A DNA stretch of 64,000 nt from Bacillus mesophilus (GTDB lineage Bacteria > Bacillota > Bacilli > Bacillales > SA4): assembly GCF_011008845.1 (NCBI RefSeq), contig NZ_JAAIWM010000001.1:806001-870000 (forward strand), given 5' to 3'. Positions within the stretch are counted from its first letter, which is position 1. Every line of letters starts with the position of its first letter. The notes below the pieces were generated by a model. The model was not told the DNA's origin. It worked only from the letters and a program-made list of their open reading frames with translations, and did no database searches. Below, in pieces: positions 52,665 to 60,488 of the stretch. Both the position numbers and the translations under genes were made by a program.

Positions 52665-53048
52665 TTAGTTGTTTTTTTCCATAATGGCAAAATAATTCTC
52701 TTCATCATCTGCAAAGTTAAATACTCTACCTGTTGGCATCGTGACAATATCTCCAACTTTGATTTCTTTATTTGTTAAGTCTCTATGTAGATTTTTGAAT
52801 TGATCTGTAAAGAATAATAAAGAAGGGGTACCTAGATGTAATTCTGGGGACATTTTAGCAATGAATTCCTTATTATGTAGAACGATGCTTGTCTCGGCAT
52901 CCGCATTTGGTGCTAGCTCGATCCATCTCATCCCTTGACCGTTATCTTCCTCAGAAACCACAATAAATCCTAGTTTTTCTGTCCAAAATTGAACGGCTAC
53001 ATCCTGGTTGTTCACATACAACATAACTTGTCCAAGCTTATTAATCAT
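52665..53048 (-). CDS. VOC-superfamily (glyoxalase/bleomycin-resistance fold) protein
   Basis: A 127-residue single-domain VOC protein with two beta-alpha-beta-beta-beta modules: LGQVMLYVNNQDVAVQFWTEKLGF opens the first and TPSLLFFTDQFKNLHRDLTNKE the second, and the end reads FNFADDEENYFAIME. Metal ligands are not obvious from the sequence. Role unknown. It is probably monocistronic with its own terminator. Confidence 0.9.
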   Translation of the reverse strand: MINKLGQVMLYVNNQDVAVQFWTEKLGFIVVSEEDNGQGMRWIELAPNADAETSIVLHNKEFIAKMSPELHLGTPSLLFFTDQFKNLHRDLTNKEIKVGDIVTMPTGRVFNFADDEENYFAIMEKNN

Positions 53049-53138
53049 CGACTACTCTCCCCCTCTACTTCTACATTTTTACACACACCTTAATAGTTCG
53101 ATGCTTGTAAAAAAAGTCCTTCTTCATATTGAGGTAGC

Positions 53139-53399
53139 TTATTTACCATGTCTTTTCATACTCAACTCAAATAAGGATAATCCTCGAATTTCTGCAACGC
53201 TTCTGATGATCAGGAGCTCTCTCCTTAATGTACGCTGAAGTGCAAATCCATTGCCTTCTTTTACCTTCTTTTTAATGTAATAATAAAAATCACTCAATAG
53301 TTCATCAGAAATAAAGTTATATAGCTTTGCATTTTTCAAACTATGACTCCTAACTAATAGCAAATTTAGACGAAAAAAGCCAAACGAAGGTCCATCCAA
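53139..53399 (-). CDS. 86-residue basic protein, unknown
   Basis: Starts MDGPSFGFFRLNLL behind AAAGGAACAATTGG, a moderate ribosome site. It is rich in Leu, Lys and Arg with helical stretches (DELLSDFYYYIKKKVKEG, ELLIIRSVAEIRGLS). No membrane segment or known motif. It may be a small DNA-binding or helical protein; low certainty that it is expressed. Confidence 0.5.
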   Translation of the reverse strand: MDGPSFGFFRLNLLLVRSHSLKNAKLYNFISDELLSDFYYYIKKKVKEGNGFALQRTLRRELLIIRSVAEIRGLSLFELSMKRHGK

Positions 53400-53645
53400 T
53401 TGTTCCTTTGTTTGGCTATGTCCTAGCTCTAATCTCTAGACATGGTACCAATAAATTGGTTATTTAAAAGTATAGATTTATTGTAATCAACGTCATTTAT
53501 TTTCCAAAGGTAAATGGCTATCATTCCATTAACCTATTTAATAGTAACGTTATTATTCAGAAAAATCAAACTCCGTGATTTGCACTGGGCTATAAGAATG
53601 AAGCTGTTTAGAGCTGTAAATGTAACAACTATTACTTTTCCATAC

Positions 53646-53678
53646 AAAAACTCAGTCGTAATTTCAACTGAGTTTTTT
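53646..53678. terminator. Terminator after the CBO0543-like gene
   Basis: AAAACTCAGT / AACTGAGTTTT stem with T-runs on both strands. The gap 53400-53707 holds nothing else that I can support; a plus-strand ORF across it runs through this hairpin. Confidence 0.72.
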
Positions 53679-53707
53679 GCAAATTCCCACCTTAATCTCC
53701 AATTCAT

Positions 53708-54334
53708 TTAGCGAAGCTTTGGATACCAATTTGTCCATCTCTTATTAAATAAATCTTCCAAAAATGTATGATAGTATAGGTCAACCCCAAACCCAAAATA
53801 CTTGGATAGGTGTTTTCTTTTAAAAGGAACGCTGAATCTAATAATAAAAAATAAAGTCGAACTTAAAGACAGGATTATTGTAATAAACGGTCTTTTCGTA
53901 AATAAATGACTATATAAAAACATTAGTAGGTATACTGTACCCGACCAAAAAATGTTCCATCCATGAGCATAAAGAATTAGTCTTTTCTTGTGTGCAACAT
54001 ATTCAACAAGAGATGCAATAACTGCCCACCTTATAAGATGAAACAATTGCCTCCATAATGTACGTGGCATATTTGATAAGAATATAAGGACCATTAGTGG
54101 CGTTGCTATTAATATATGTACTAACCGGATACCTAACCAGTTAATACCATTCGGGATAAACTCCCAAACAAGATGTCTTCTACACAATAGGTAATAAATT
54201 ATATTAAATGAACCTACATAAATCATATTTTTATAATACTTAGGAAGATCTCGCCAAGATTTACTCAAGATGCTTAAAAGTATAATACTAAGCACTAAAA
54301 CAATATGTTGATTTCTATTGTTACTCTTTCTCAT
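53708..54334 (-). CDS. CBO0543-family membrane protein
   Basis: A 208-residue protein with five to six membrane segments and the family-like YKNMIYVGSFNIIYYLLCRRHLVWEFIPNG block near residue 40. ATG 54334 follows GGGGGCTGAA; an earlier in-frame ATG (54361) lacks a site. Related to 37062-37655 and the broken 35302-35850 gene, so the window carries at least three members. Function unknown. Confidence 0.82.
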   Translation of the reverse strand: MRKSNNRNQHIVLVLSIILLSILSKSWRDLPKYYKNMIYVGSFNIIYYLLCRRHLVWEFIPNGINWLGIRLVHILIATPLMVLIFLSNMPRTLWRQLFHLIRWAVIASLVEYVAHKKRLILYAHGWNIFWSGTVYLLMFLYSHLFTKRPFITIILSLSSTLFFIIRFSVPFKRKHLSKYFGFGVDLYYHTFLEDLFNKRWTNWYPKLR

Positions 54335-54449
54335 TTCAGCCCCCAAAATTGTAGTCCACAATATTAGGTTTCCATATTTTTTACAATTTACCCCTACACA
54401 TTGAATTTTTCCAAATGACCTTTAATAATGAGTTTAAAGTACTAAACTA

Positions 54450-54475
54450 AAGGTACTTGAAGAATCAAGTACCTT
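54450..54475 (-). terminator. Terminator of the 45-residue gene
   Basis: AAGGTACTTGA / TCAAGTACCTT perfect palindrome with 4-base loop, 9 bases past the stop; the T tail is weak. Confidence 0.6.
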
Positions 54476-54483
54476 GGGTAAGA

Positions 54484-54621
54484 CTATTTCTTTAGCTTGG
54501 AGATTTTTTTTGTGACTTCCGTGATTTCCTTTTCGACTTCGTAGAGATTTTTCTGCATTCTTTCTCTGCGTCCTGTAAGTACACTAAGCTGCTGCTTAAG
54601 ATCCTCTTTCGTTTCACTCAT
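54484..54621 (-). CDS. 45-residue coiled-coil protein
   Basis: Starts MSETKEDLKQQLSVL and continues GRRERMQKNLYEVEKEITEV, a predicted single coiled coil with a lysine-rich end. ATG 54621 is preferred over an earlier start because GGGGGAAAG precedes it. Family not recognised with confidence. Confidence 0.62.
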   Translation of the reverse strand: MSETKEDLKQQLSVLTGRRERMQKNLYEVEKEITEVTKKISKLKK

Positions 54622-54780
54622 AGCCGCTTTCCCCCATTGATTGTTTATATTAGCCCCCGTTCTTCTTGGAGCCAATACTTTGATAGTCTCCCTCATGAGG
54701 GGGTGATTTATATAAGTTAAAGCGGTCTCTTTTTCAAAAATTTCTTCATGTTTTTGTGTGAATAATATCCGGACTTGTGA

Positions 54781-55344
54781 CTACTCCAAAGTTTCCACAG
54801 GCACGACATCTACAATATGGAGAGCATCTCCCTCAAATATACAATACATGTCTGTAACCCCACTTTGTTGCTTGGTGTTTCGTATTAATAGCCCCTCGTA
54901 TCCCTGATTCATAAGTTTTTTACGAAATTTTGAATTGGCTTCTTCTTTATTTAAAAGGATGGCTTGATCCTTCCAGGTAAGTTTCCCTGGTCTTGATCCA
55001 AAATAATCACAATACTGATCACGTTCTCTCATAAATAAATCATATGCATCTTCAGAATGTGATTCGTACTCCTTTAGATTTAGGTCATCAAAATATACTT
55101 TGTAAATAAACCCACTAACCGGCCTGTCAAATTGAATTACTTTAGGTTCTCCATCCTCCCAAAACTCTGTTTCTGACTTTTGAATCACTGTTTCAGTTCC
55201 TATTGCATTGGGTTTGGCAGCATCCATTTCAGAAGTAAACCACAATCCGATCGTATCGATGTCATTTTCTAAATGTTGAACCACACTTTCATTAGTAAAG
55301 TGTTTAAATTCTCTTATGGATCCATGATAAATGATTATGATCAT
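54781..55344 (-). CDS. ADP-ribosyltransferase-like protein, tentative
   Basis: A 187-residue cytosolic protein. It begins with a YHGS motif, has TIGLWFTSEMDAAK about 25 residues later and the NQGYEGLLIRNTKQQS end, a layout common to toxin-like ADP-ribosyltransferase folds (H-Y-E class), although a catalytic Glu cannot be fixed by eye. The start is unusual: AAAGGAGGG is only one base from ATG 55344, so translation may begin at a later rare codon. No immunity-like partner gene is obvious. Could instead be a housekeeping member of this fold. Confidence 0.6.
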   Translation of the reverse strand: MIIIIYHGSIREFKHFTNESVVQHLENDIDTIGLWFTSEMDAAKPNAIGTETVIQKSETEFWEDGEPKVIQFDRPVSGFIYKVYFDDLNLKEYESHSEDAYDLFMRERDQYCDYFGSRPGKLTWKDQAILLNKEEANSKFRKKLMNQGYEGLLIRNTKQQSGVTDMYCIFEGDALHIVDVVPVETLE

Positions 55345-55482
55345 GCCCTCCTTTATAAGAAACTGGCTCGTATTGAAAAGATACTTCCTGCAAAAATGTC
55401 TCTATTCCCTTCATATTTGATTCCTTTGCATTTTCTTTAGTGTCCAGTTTTTATCCTTATTTAATACCCACAAAACGATAAA

Positions 55483-55513
55483 ACACCTAGGATTAATAGA
55501 ATCCAAGGTGTCC
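55483..55513 (-). terminator. Terminator of the MBL hydrolase gene
   Basis: ACACCTTGGATT / AATCCTAGGTGT stem (one mismatch), followed by TTTTATCG on the minus strand. The flanking bases to 55380 hold no gene that I can support. Confidence 0.8.
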
Positions 55514-55534
55514 TTGTTTGCTACTATTTTTGCT

Positions 55535-55584
55535 GGGACGATGTACCTGTCCCTCTGTTCCACTAGGACAATGCATCTGTCCCG
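55535..55584. repeat. GGGACA-type palindromic repeat, copy 1 (double)
   Basis: Two back-to-back units, GGGACGATGTACCTGTCCC and AGGACAATGCATCTGTCCCG. The second unit overlaps the last codons of the MBL gene at 55563. Confidence 0.78.
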
Positions 55585-56423
55585 TTTACGAAGTATTCTA
55601 TTGTTTCGAGCTCTTCTTCATTGAGTTCTCTACCTAGTTGGTGTTTGTAATTGGTTTTTATTTTTTCAGCATCACCTTTATATTGGTCGGTAAGGTGAGC
55701 TATTGATTTTAGCATTTGTGTTTCTTGTAGGTATTCATTCTTATCGATTACTCCACTATGTGACAGAATGTATGTTTCTGCATCAAAGGTTTCTAAGTCT
55801 TGTATTAGTTTTAGTGTGCGCTTTGTTGTATAGTTTCTCTTGGCTGAGAAAATATCTGGATAAATGCTGTCACCTAGAAATAGTATTTTTTCTTCCTTTA
55901 TGTAAACAACAACAGAGTCATGTGAGTGGTCTCCTCCTACATGCTTCAGGACACATGTCACACCGCCAAGGTCTATTTCAAGCTGTCGATCAAAGGTTAC
56001 TTTAGGTAACACAATATGTATATTTCTATCTTGACCAAACTCTTCCTTTATACAAGTAGCGCAAAATTCAATCTCTAAACCTTCTTTCACACGTTCGTCT
56101 AGAGCCTCATCTGTCCATTTATAATGGGTTAGTTTGCTCATTTCTATTTTCGTCTCTGAGGAAGAGATTGACAGTGAATCCTTTAGTTTTGACATGCCAA
56201 AAATATGATCCCAATGCCAGTGAGTTAATACAACGATGTTTGGCTTTGTAATAGATTGCTCTGCTAATTTTTCTAAAAATAAAGTGGCATGCGCTTCTGA
56301 ATTTCCTACATCTATCATCAAGCTCATTTCTCTACCTACAACCATACCTAAGATTGGCCTGTCCGTCTCTGATACAGGTGTCATATACCAGAAGGAGTGA
56401 CCGATTTTATTTAATTCCTGCAT
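55563..56423 (-). CDS. Metallo-beta-lactamase-fold hydrolase
   Basis: A 286-residue MBL-fold enzyme with the metal motif THWHWDHIFG near residue 66, the second ligand set GGDHSHDS near 168 and FLGDSIYPD near 185. Unlike the sulfur-locus proteins it has no rhodanese domain. ATG 56423 follows GGAGGGAACACAT. The last residues NGTDALS are encoded by a GGGACA-type repeat, so the natural C-terminus may once have differed. Substrate unknown. Confidence 0.88.
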   Translation of the reverse strand: MQELNKIGHSFWYMTPVSETDRPILGMVVGREMSLMIDVGNSEAHATLFLEKLAEQSITKPNIVVLTHWHWDHIFGMSKLKDSLSISSSETKIEMSKLTHYKWTDEALDERVKEGLEIEFCATCIKEEFGQDRNIHIVLPKVTFDRQLEIDLGGVTCVLKHVGGDHSHDSVVVYIKEEKILFLGDSIYPDIFSAKRNYTTKRTLKLIQDLETFDAETYILSHSGVIDKNEYLQETQMLKSIAHLTDQYKGDAEKIKTNYKHQLGRELNEEELETIEYFVNGTDALS

Positions 56424-56610
56424 ATGTGTTCCCTCCATATACTAAAAACTTTATAACAAACTCTTTGTTGAAAAAGTAATTGCCTTGGTTGTCGCTCTAC
56501 TATCAATTATAATCGTTCAATTCGTAAAGGTTCACTATAAAATAATCCAAAATAGAATAACTTCATCTGCAATTACGTAACCTAAGGCTGTTATAGGAGG
56601 TGACACTACA

Positions 56611-56796
56611 ATGGGTAACCAGGATCGTAATAATCGAAATGTTGCAGAGAACATTAAAGATACGGCTGGGGCTGCTTTTCATTCTATTCATAAGGGATTA
56701 GAAGCTACGGAAAATGCCGCAATGAATGCTGTAGACAAAACAGCAGAAGCTATCGACAACGTAACAGAAAATGATAACAAACGTAACGGTAGATAA
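56611..56796 (+). CDS. 61-residue Asn/Lys/Ala-rich protein, unknown
   Basis: A hydrophilic helical protein (MGNQDRNNRNVAENIKDTAG, then AAMNAVDKTAEAIDN) with an AGGAGGTGACACTACA site. Its composition resembles small stress- or spore-associated hydrophilic proteins. A GCCATTCATTTGGC hairpin directly after the stop (56799-56812) is probably its terminator. Confidence 0.72.
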   Translation: MGNQDRNNRNVAENIKDTAGAAFHSIHKGLEATENAAMNAVDKTAEAIDNVTENDNKRNGR

Positions 56797-56899
56797 ACGC
56801 CATTCATTTGGCGTTTATTTTATAAGTAGTAGAAGACTTGAACGGAATTTTTCTAATCTAATCAAATCAACCTATATTTTTGTTTGGAGGGGCTAACAC

Positions 56900-57073
56900 A
56901 TGATAGGTGTTGGTATATATGCACTCATCTTAGCGATTGGTTATAGCGGAACGATCATCTTATTTATCGTCGAATTTAAGAATGAACGAATGATGAAGCT
57001 TCGCAAACCAATGATGACGCTCTTTTTTATGGTGGCAATGGCAGCGACCTTTCTGATTCATGACCATATGTAG
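56900..57073 (+). CDS. 57-residue membrane miniprotein
   Basis: Two membrane segments (IGVGIYALILAIGYSGTIILF and LFFMVAMAATFLI) with a basic loop between them and His/Asp at the end (HDHM). Ribosome site TTGGAGGGG lies 8 bases upstream. A GGGACA repeat begins 5 bases after the stop. Family unknown. Confidence 0.7.
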   Translation: MIGVGIYALILAIGYSGTIILFIVEFKNERMMKLRKPMMTLFFMVAMAATFLIHDHM

Positions 57074-57077
57074 AATA

Positions 57078-57104
57078 GGGACATGGGGACAGGTACATTG
57101 TCCC
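57078..57104. repeat. GGGACA-type palindromic repeat, copy 2
   Basis: GGGACATGGGGACAGG followed by TACATTGTCCC, directly after the stop of the miniprotein gene at 57073. Confidence 0.78.
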
Positions 57105-57118
57105 ACAAAATCTTCTTT

Positions 57119-57355
57119 TTACCCCCTACTGTACTTCCCAGTTCCAAATGATACTTCATCCACTTCTAACTCAGCGATCCATTCTTCATTCTGTAGGTTT
57201 AGTATTTCTTTTGTTGGACCAGTGATGACTTCTCCGTAGTGGCTAAATCCAATCGTCGTATTGAGATACTCCTTACGCTCCGCCAGTTCAAGTTCTCCAA
57301 ATACAAAATTATTCACGTTACGCTCATGCTGCTCTAGAAAAGCTAGTGTTTTCAT
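57119..57355 (-). CDS. 78-residue protein, unknown
   Basis: Reads MKTLAFLEQHERNVNNFVFGELELAERKEYL(split) and ends VSFGTGKYSRG; acidic and soluble with a plausible coding composition. The ribosome site is weak (GTAGCAG), so the start or expression is uncertain. It lies just before the GGGACA repeat. No family recognised. Confidence 0.5.
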   Translation of the reverse strand: MKTLAFLEQHERNVNNFVFGELELAERKEYLNTTIGFSHYGEVITGPTKEILNLQNEEWIAELEVDEVSFGTGKYSRG

Positions 57356-57412
57356 AAACTGCTACTGTAATATGCCCCTTAAAGGTGACTATCTCTTAAG
57401 GTCAATAAAAAA

Positions 57413-57447
57413 GAAAAAAGCAAAGCGATTGAATGGCTTTGCTTTTT
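57413..57447. terminator. Terminator of the STAS gene
   Basis: AAAAAGCAAAG / CTTTGCTTTTT stem with T-runs on both strands, 33 bases past the STAS stop. Confidence 0.75.
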
Positions 57448-57479
57448 ACGTCTTCGTATTGATCTATTCTTAAAAATAA

Positions 57480-57812
57480 TTAAGTTACAGGAAGCTCTTT
57501 CGTTGTGACAAGTCTGAACATCTGATCTAATTTTGCCATCATGATCAATTCTTGGATAAAAGGGTCTTCTATGATGAGCTCCACTATTTTAGCGGAATCT
57601 TTAATCGAATTTTTTAAAGTAACAAGTAGTCCTAACCCTCTGCAATCTAAATCTGTTACGCTTCTAAGATCTATTACATATCTCATCGCTTTTTGGTTTA
57701 AGCAATATTGTAATTCATTAAGAATAAAAGAAGTGGTACCAGTTCGCAGCTTTCCAAACAGGGTAAAGATTTGCTTTCCTTCTAACATTTCTGTACGGCA
57801 ACTGTGTGTCAT
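57480..57812 (-). CDS. STAS-domain anti-sigma-antagonist-like protein
   Basis: A 110-residue single STAS domain, the size of SpoIIAA and RsbV. The motif that normally reads D-S-S-G-L-G has become DCRGLG (56-61), with Arg at 58 in place of the serine that kinase-type anti-sigma factors phosphorylate. It therefore may not respond to such a kinase, or it follows a different logic. GTAGGAGAGACATACT precedes the start. No anti-sigma kinase is adjacent. Confidence 0.87.
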   Translation of the reverse strand: MTHSCRTEMLEGKQIFTLFGKLRTGTTSFILNELQYCLNQKAMRYVIDLRSVTDLDCRGLGLLVTLKNSIKDSAKIVELIIEDPFIQELIMMAKLDQMFRLVTTKELPVT

Positions 57813-58072
57813 AGTATGTCTCTCCTACGCTATTGGTTTCTTATTATAGTTACTATATTATTTCGATAGAATAGGAACCTTTATGAGGGTTTGATGGATG
57901 ATAAGAAAAGTGGCACATATCCAGCCTCTTGAATTACGAATAATTTTCGCTACAGCAATAGCAATCTAATAGTATCCAAATTATCTAATTAAGCTTTTCA
58001 TCTATTTCAGCTCATATAACTAATTAGCTTTCTTAATAACCAATGTCACTCTTTCACATCTGTTCATTAATT

Positions 58073-58113
58073 AAAAAGGAGATCCACAAGTAAGTGATAT
58101 CCCCTCTTTTAAC
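58073..58113 (-). terminator. Possible terminator of the DUF3231 gene
   Basis: Imperfect stem AAAAGAGGGGATAT / ATCTCCTTTTT on the minus strand, about 70 bases past the stop. The rest of the gap 57813-58183 shows no gene. Confidence 0.45.
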
Positions 58114-58183
58114 TATTTCCTCTATCCAAAGTGACCTGTACCTTATTGTGTCAATTAGTAACATAAGAGGATTTAGGAACCCA

Positions 58184-58732
58184 TCATGACTTCGTTAATC
58201 CTGTCGGAGTATAATAAGGTGGTACTTTGATCCAACCTCTTTTTCGTAATAGGCTTTTAGTTGTCGCCCCAAAAGTTAACATCTCTGTATACAGCTCAAT
58301 CCATATCAAACCAACATCTGTTCTGATTGATTGAGAATTCCCTAAAGCACATTCTATACCAGCAGTTGCAATTTTTAGAGATACCCCATTTGCAATCTCA
58401 TCATCTGTAAACTTAACCCCTAGTGGAACTTCTTGGGGCTCTGATTTCGGTTTTTTCTTTGGGCCAGGAGGTAGGGGAATTCCCTCTTTTTGCATAAAAT
58501 TTGATAACCTTTGGGATTGGCTTTCGCATAGCTTTTTCGCATCTACAAGTAATTCTTTCACTTCATCATCTGTGGTTGTATTTAAACCTACCTCTTCATA
58601 TCGGATGGCCTCATCAAGAACTGTTAAATATGTCCAAAAACTCATTACTTCACCGACATGTAGTGGTGATTTAGGTTCAATATCAACCATTGACTTTAAA
58701 GTTTTCCATACAGCCTCAAATGGATTAGACAT
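58184..58732 (-). CDS. DUF3231 family protein (short form)
   Basis: A 182-residue helical protein. The ending RGWIKVPPYYTPTG is typical of DUF3231 proteins. Ferritin-like four-helix stretches precede it (VGEVMSFWTYLTVLDEAIRYEEVG and DDEIANGVSLKI). Members often have about 330 residues with two repeats; this one holds one. ATG 58732 follows GGAGGTGTAAA. Function unknown. Confidence 0.78.
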   Translation of the reverse strand: MSNPFEAVWKTLKSMVDIEPKSPLHVGEVMSFWTYLTVLDEAIRYEEVGLNTTTDDEVKELLVDAKKLCESQSQRLSNFMQKEGIPLPPGPKKKPKSEPQEVPLGVKFTDDEIANGVSLKIATAGIECALGNSQSIRTDVGLIWIELYTEMLTFGATTKSLLRKRGWIKVPPYYTPTGLTKS

Positions 58733-58823
58733 TTTACACCTCCATCTATTTAGCATCTCTTATTATGATTTGTAACAGAAGAAACAAATTCCAAAATTAT
58801 TATATTTATCTAGAAATTAAAGT

Positions 58824-58850
58824 GGACCACAGGGACAGGTACAGTGTCCC
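58824..58850. repeat. GGGACA-type palindromic repeat, copy 3
   Basis: Contains GGGACAGGTACAGTGTCCC (58832-58850); its last bases form the stop codon of the mechanosensitive-channel gene. Confidence 0.72.
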
Positions 58851-60118
58851 TAGCCAACACTTCTATAACGTACTGGCTTACTGATCGTGTCACCTAATAG
58901 GCTCTTTAGATCATTGCCGGTTGGATTCTGGAATACTTTCAGTTCGAACTCACTGGCAACTGCTAGTAAGTGGTCGAAAATATCAGATTGAATGGATTCA
59001 TGCGCTTCCCACCTAATATCTTTTGTAAAGGCATAGATTTCAATGGGTAATCCATGTTCACTAGGAGGCAGTTGTCTGACTAGTAATGTCATGTCTTGGT
59101 TAATGCCTGGATGAGATTTTAGGTAATTTTGAATATAGACTCTAAACATGCCGATATTCGTAAGCGATCTTCCATTTACCTTGTTTTCCTCATACATTTC
59201 AAACCTCGTATTGTACTCAGAGATTTCTCTTTCTTTATGTGTGACATAATCCGTTAGATAATGAATTTGTTTGCACTTTTCTAGCATGGTCCCAGAACAA
59301 AAAGAGATACTACTGGTATCAAGCAAGATCGATCGCTTGATTCGGCGTCCTCCTGAACTTTCCATTCCTCTCCAGTTGATAAAGGAATCTGATATGAGAG
59401 CATAGCTTGGTACACTCGTGATGGTCTTATCAAAGTTTTGAACCATTACCGTATTCAAGGAGATATCAATGATATTTCCATCGGCTCCGTACTTCGGCAT
59501 CTCAATCCAATCTCCAACGCGAACCATATCATTGGCTGCTAGCTGGATGCCTGCCACAAGTCCTAATAGCGAATCTTTAAACACTAACATCAGTACAGCT
59601 GAGAGAGCACCTATTCCACTTAATAAAATGAGCGGACTCTCACCCATTAGGTTCGAAATGACAAGGAGCCCTCCTAGTGTTAACACAATAATATTAACTA
59701 CTTGAATGTACCCTTTGATTGGCTTCGTTTTTGAGATTTCATAGGTTTGGTAAATATCATTCACTGTTGTTAATAAGGCCTGAAACACCATTAATCCAAC
59801 AACGATTATATAGGTGACAGCTGCCTTCTCGATGATCATTTGATAATCTGGCAATGTGGTAGCAAAATAATAAATGATTATCGCCGGTACAATATGAGAT
59901 AGCTTATCAAACACCCTTCTCTTCAACACCATCGATGCACGTGGAAATTTGCTGTTGGTTACAAAATGAGTAATGAGTCGAATTACTACCTTTTTCGATA
60001 TGAAATTAGCCATGATACAGATTAATCCTATAAATAAAATCATCATTGTCATAGAAAGATATTTTGCTAAAACTGGAGCAAACTCCATCTCTATTAACCA
60101 GTTTTGAACATATTTCAT
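58850..60118 (-). CDS. MscS-family mechanosensitive channel (YbdG-like)
   Basis: A 422-residue protein with five N-terminal membrane segments and the MscS pore/beta block (SGIGALSAVLMLVFKDSLLGLVAGIQ, then ANDMVRVGDWIEMPKYGADGNIIDI). The long C-terminal domain with RSLTNIGMFRVYIQNYLKSHPGI is the YbdG hallmark, not present in small MscS. It would release solutes under hypo-osmotic stress. AAGGAGGAAAATAA precedes ATG 60118. Confidence 0.93.
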   Translation of the reverse strand: MKYVQNWLIEMEFAPVLAKYLSMTMMILFIGLICIMANFISKKVVIRLITHFVTNSKFPRASMVLKRRVFDKLSHIVPAIIIYYFATTLPDYQMIIEKAAVTYIIVVGLMVFQALLTTVNDIYQTYEISKTKPIKGYIQVVNIIVLTLGGLLVISNLMGESPLILLSGIGALSAVLMLVFKDSLLGLVAGIQLAANDMVRVGDWIEMPKYGADGNIIDISLNTVMVQNFDKTITSVPSYALISDSFINWRGMESSGGRRIKRSILLDTSSISFCSGTMLEKCKQIHYLTDYVTHKEREISEYNTRFEMYEENKVNGRSLTNIGMFRVYIQNYLKSHPGINQDMTLLVRQLPPSEHGLPIEIYAFTKDIRWEAHESIQSDIFDHLLAVASEFELKVFQNPTGNDLKSLLGDTISKPVRYRSVG

Positions 60119-60362
60119 TTATTTTCCTCCTTCTGTAGCAACACCTGGATGAGTAACATTTAAACAGAAAAGAAACCAATTTCGACAGTCCACTTGTCCA
60201 ATTAGCTTTTCTTCAGATATATGGTGATTGTTGTCCAGATATAACTCATGGGTGGAAAAAGGTTTGTAATTTGTTGCTATCTTGTTTAGTGGATAGAAAG
60301 TGAAGATCATAGATCACTAGACTATGGTTTAGTACACTCTTAGCTAGCATCGTCAGTCAACT

Positions 60363-60389
60363 GGGACAAGGTACCTGTCCCCATGTCCC
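60363..60389. repeat. GGGACA-type palindromic repeat, copy 4
   Basis: GGGACAAGGTACCTGTCCC followed by CATGTCCC, in the intergenic region before the P450 gene and in the orientation of copy 5. Confidence 0.8.
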
Positions 60390-60488
60390 TGAAAAATTTA
60401 ACACTTCTAAATATTCTTAAAGTGTTTCTACTATTCCGGTGATAAACTAATAGAGAACAAAAAAATTAACCATAATGGGAGAGTTACA

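Noticed and set aside
53514-53711. Plus-strand frame of 65 codons
   Set aside because: Its end runs through a terminator hairpin and into the stop region of the opposite gene.
60119-60310. Minus-strand frame of 63 codons before the MscS-like gene
   Set aside because: Its last codons are the ribosome site of the channel gene and it has no start site of its own.
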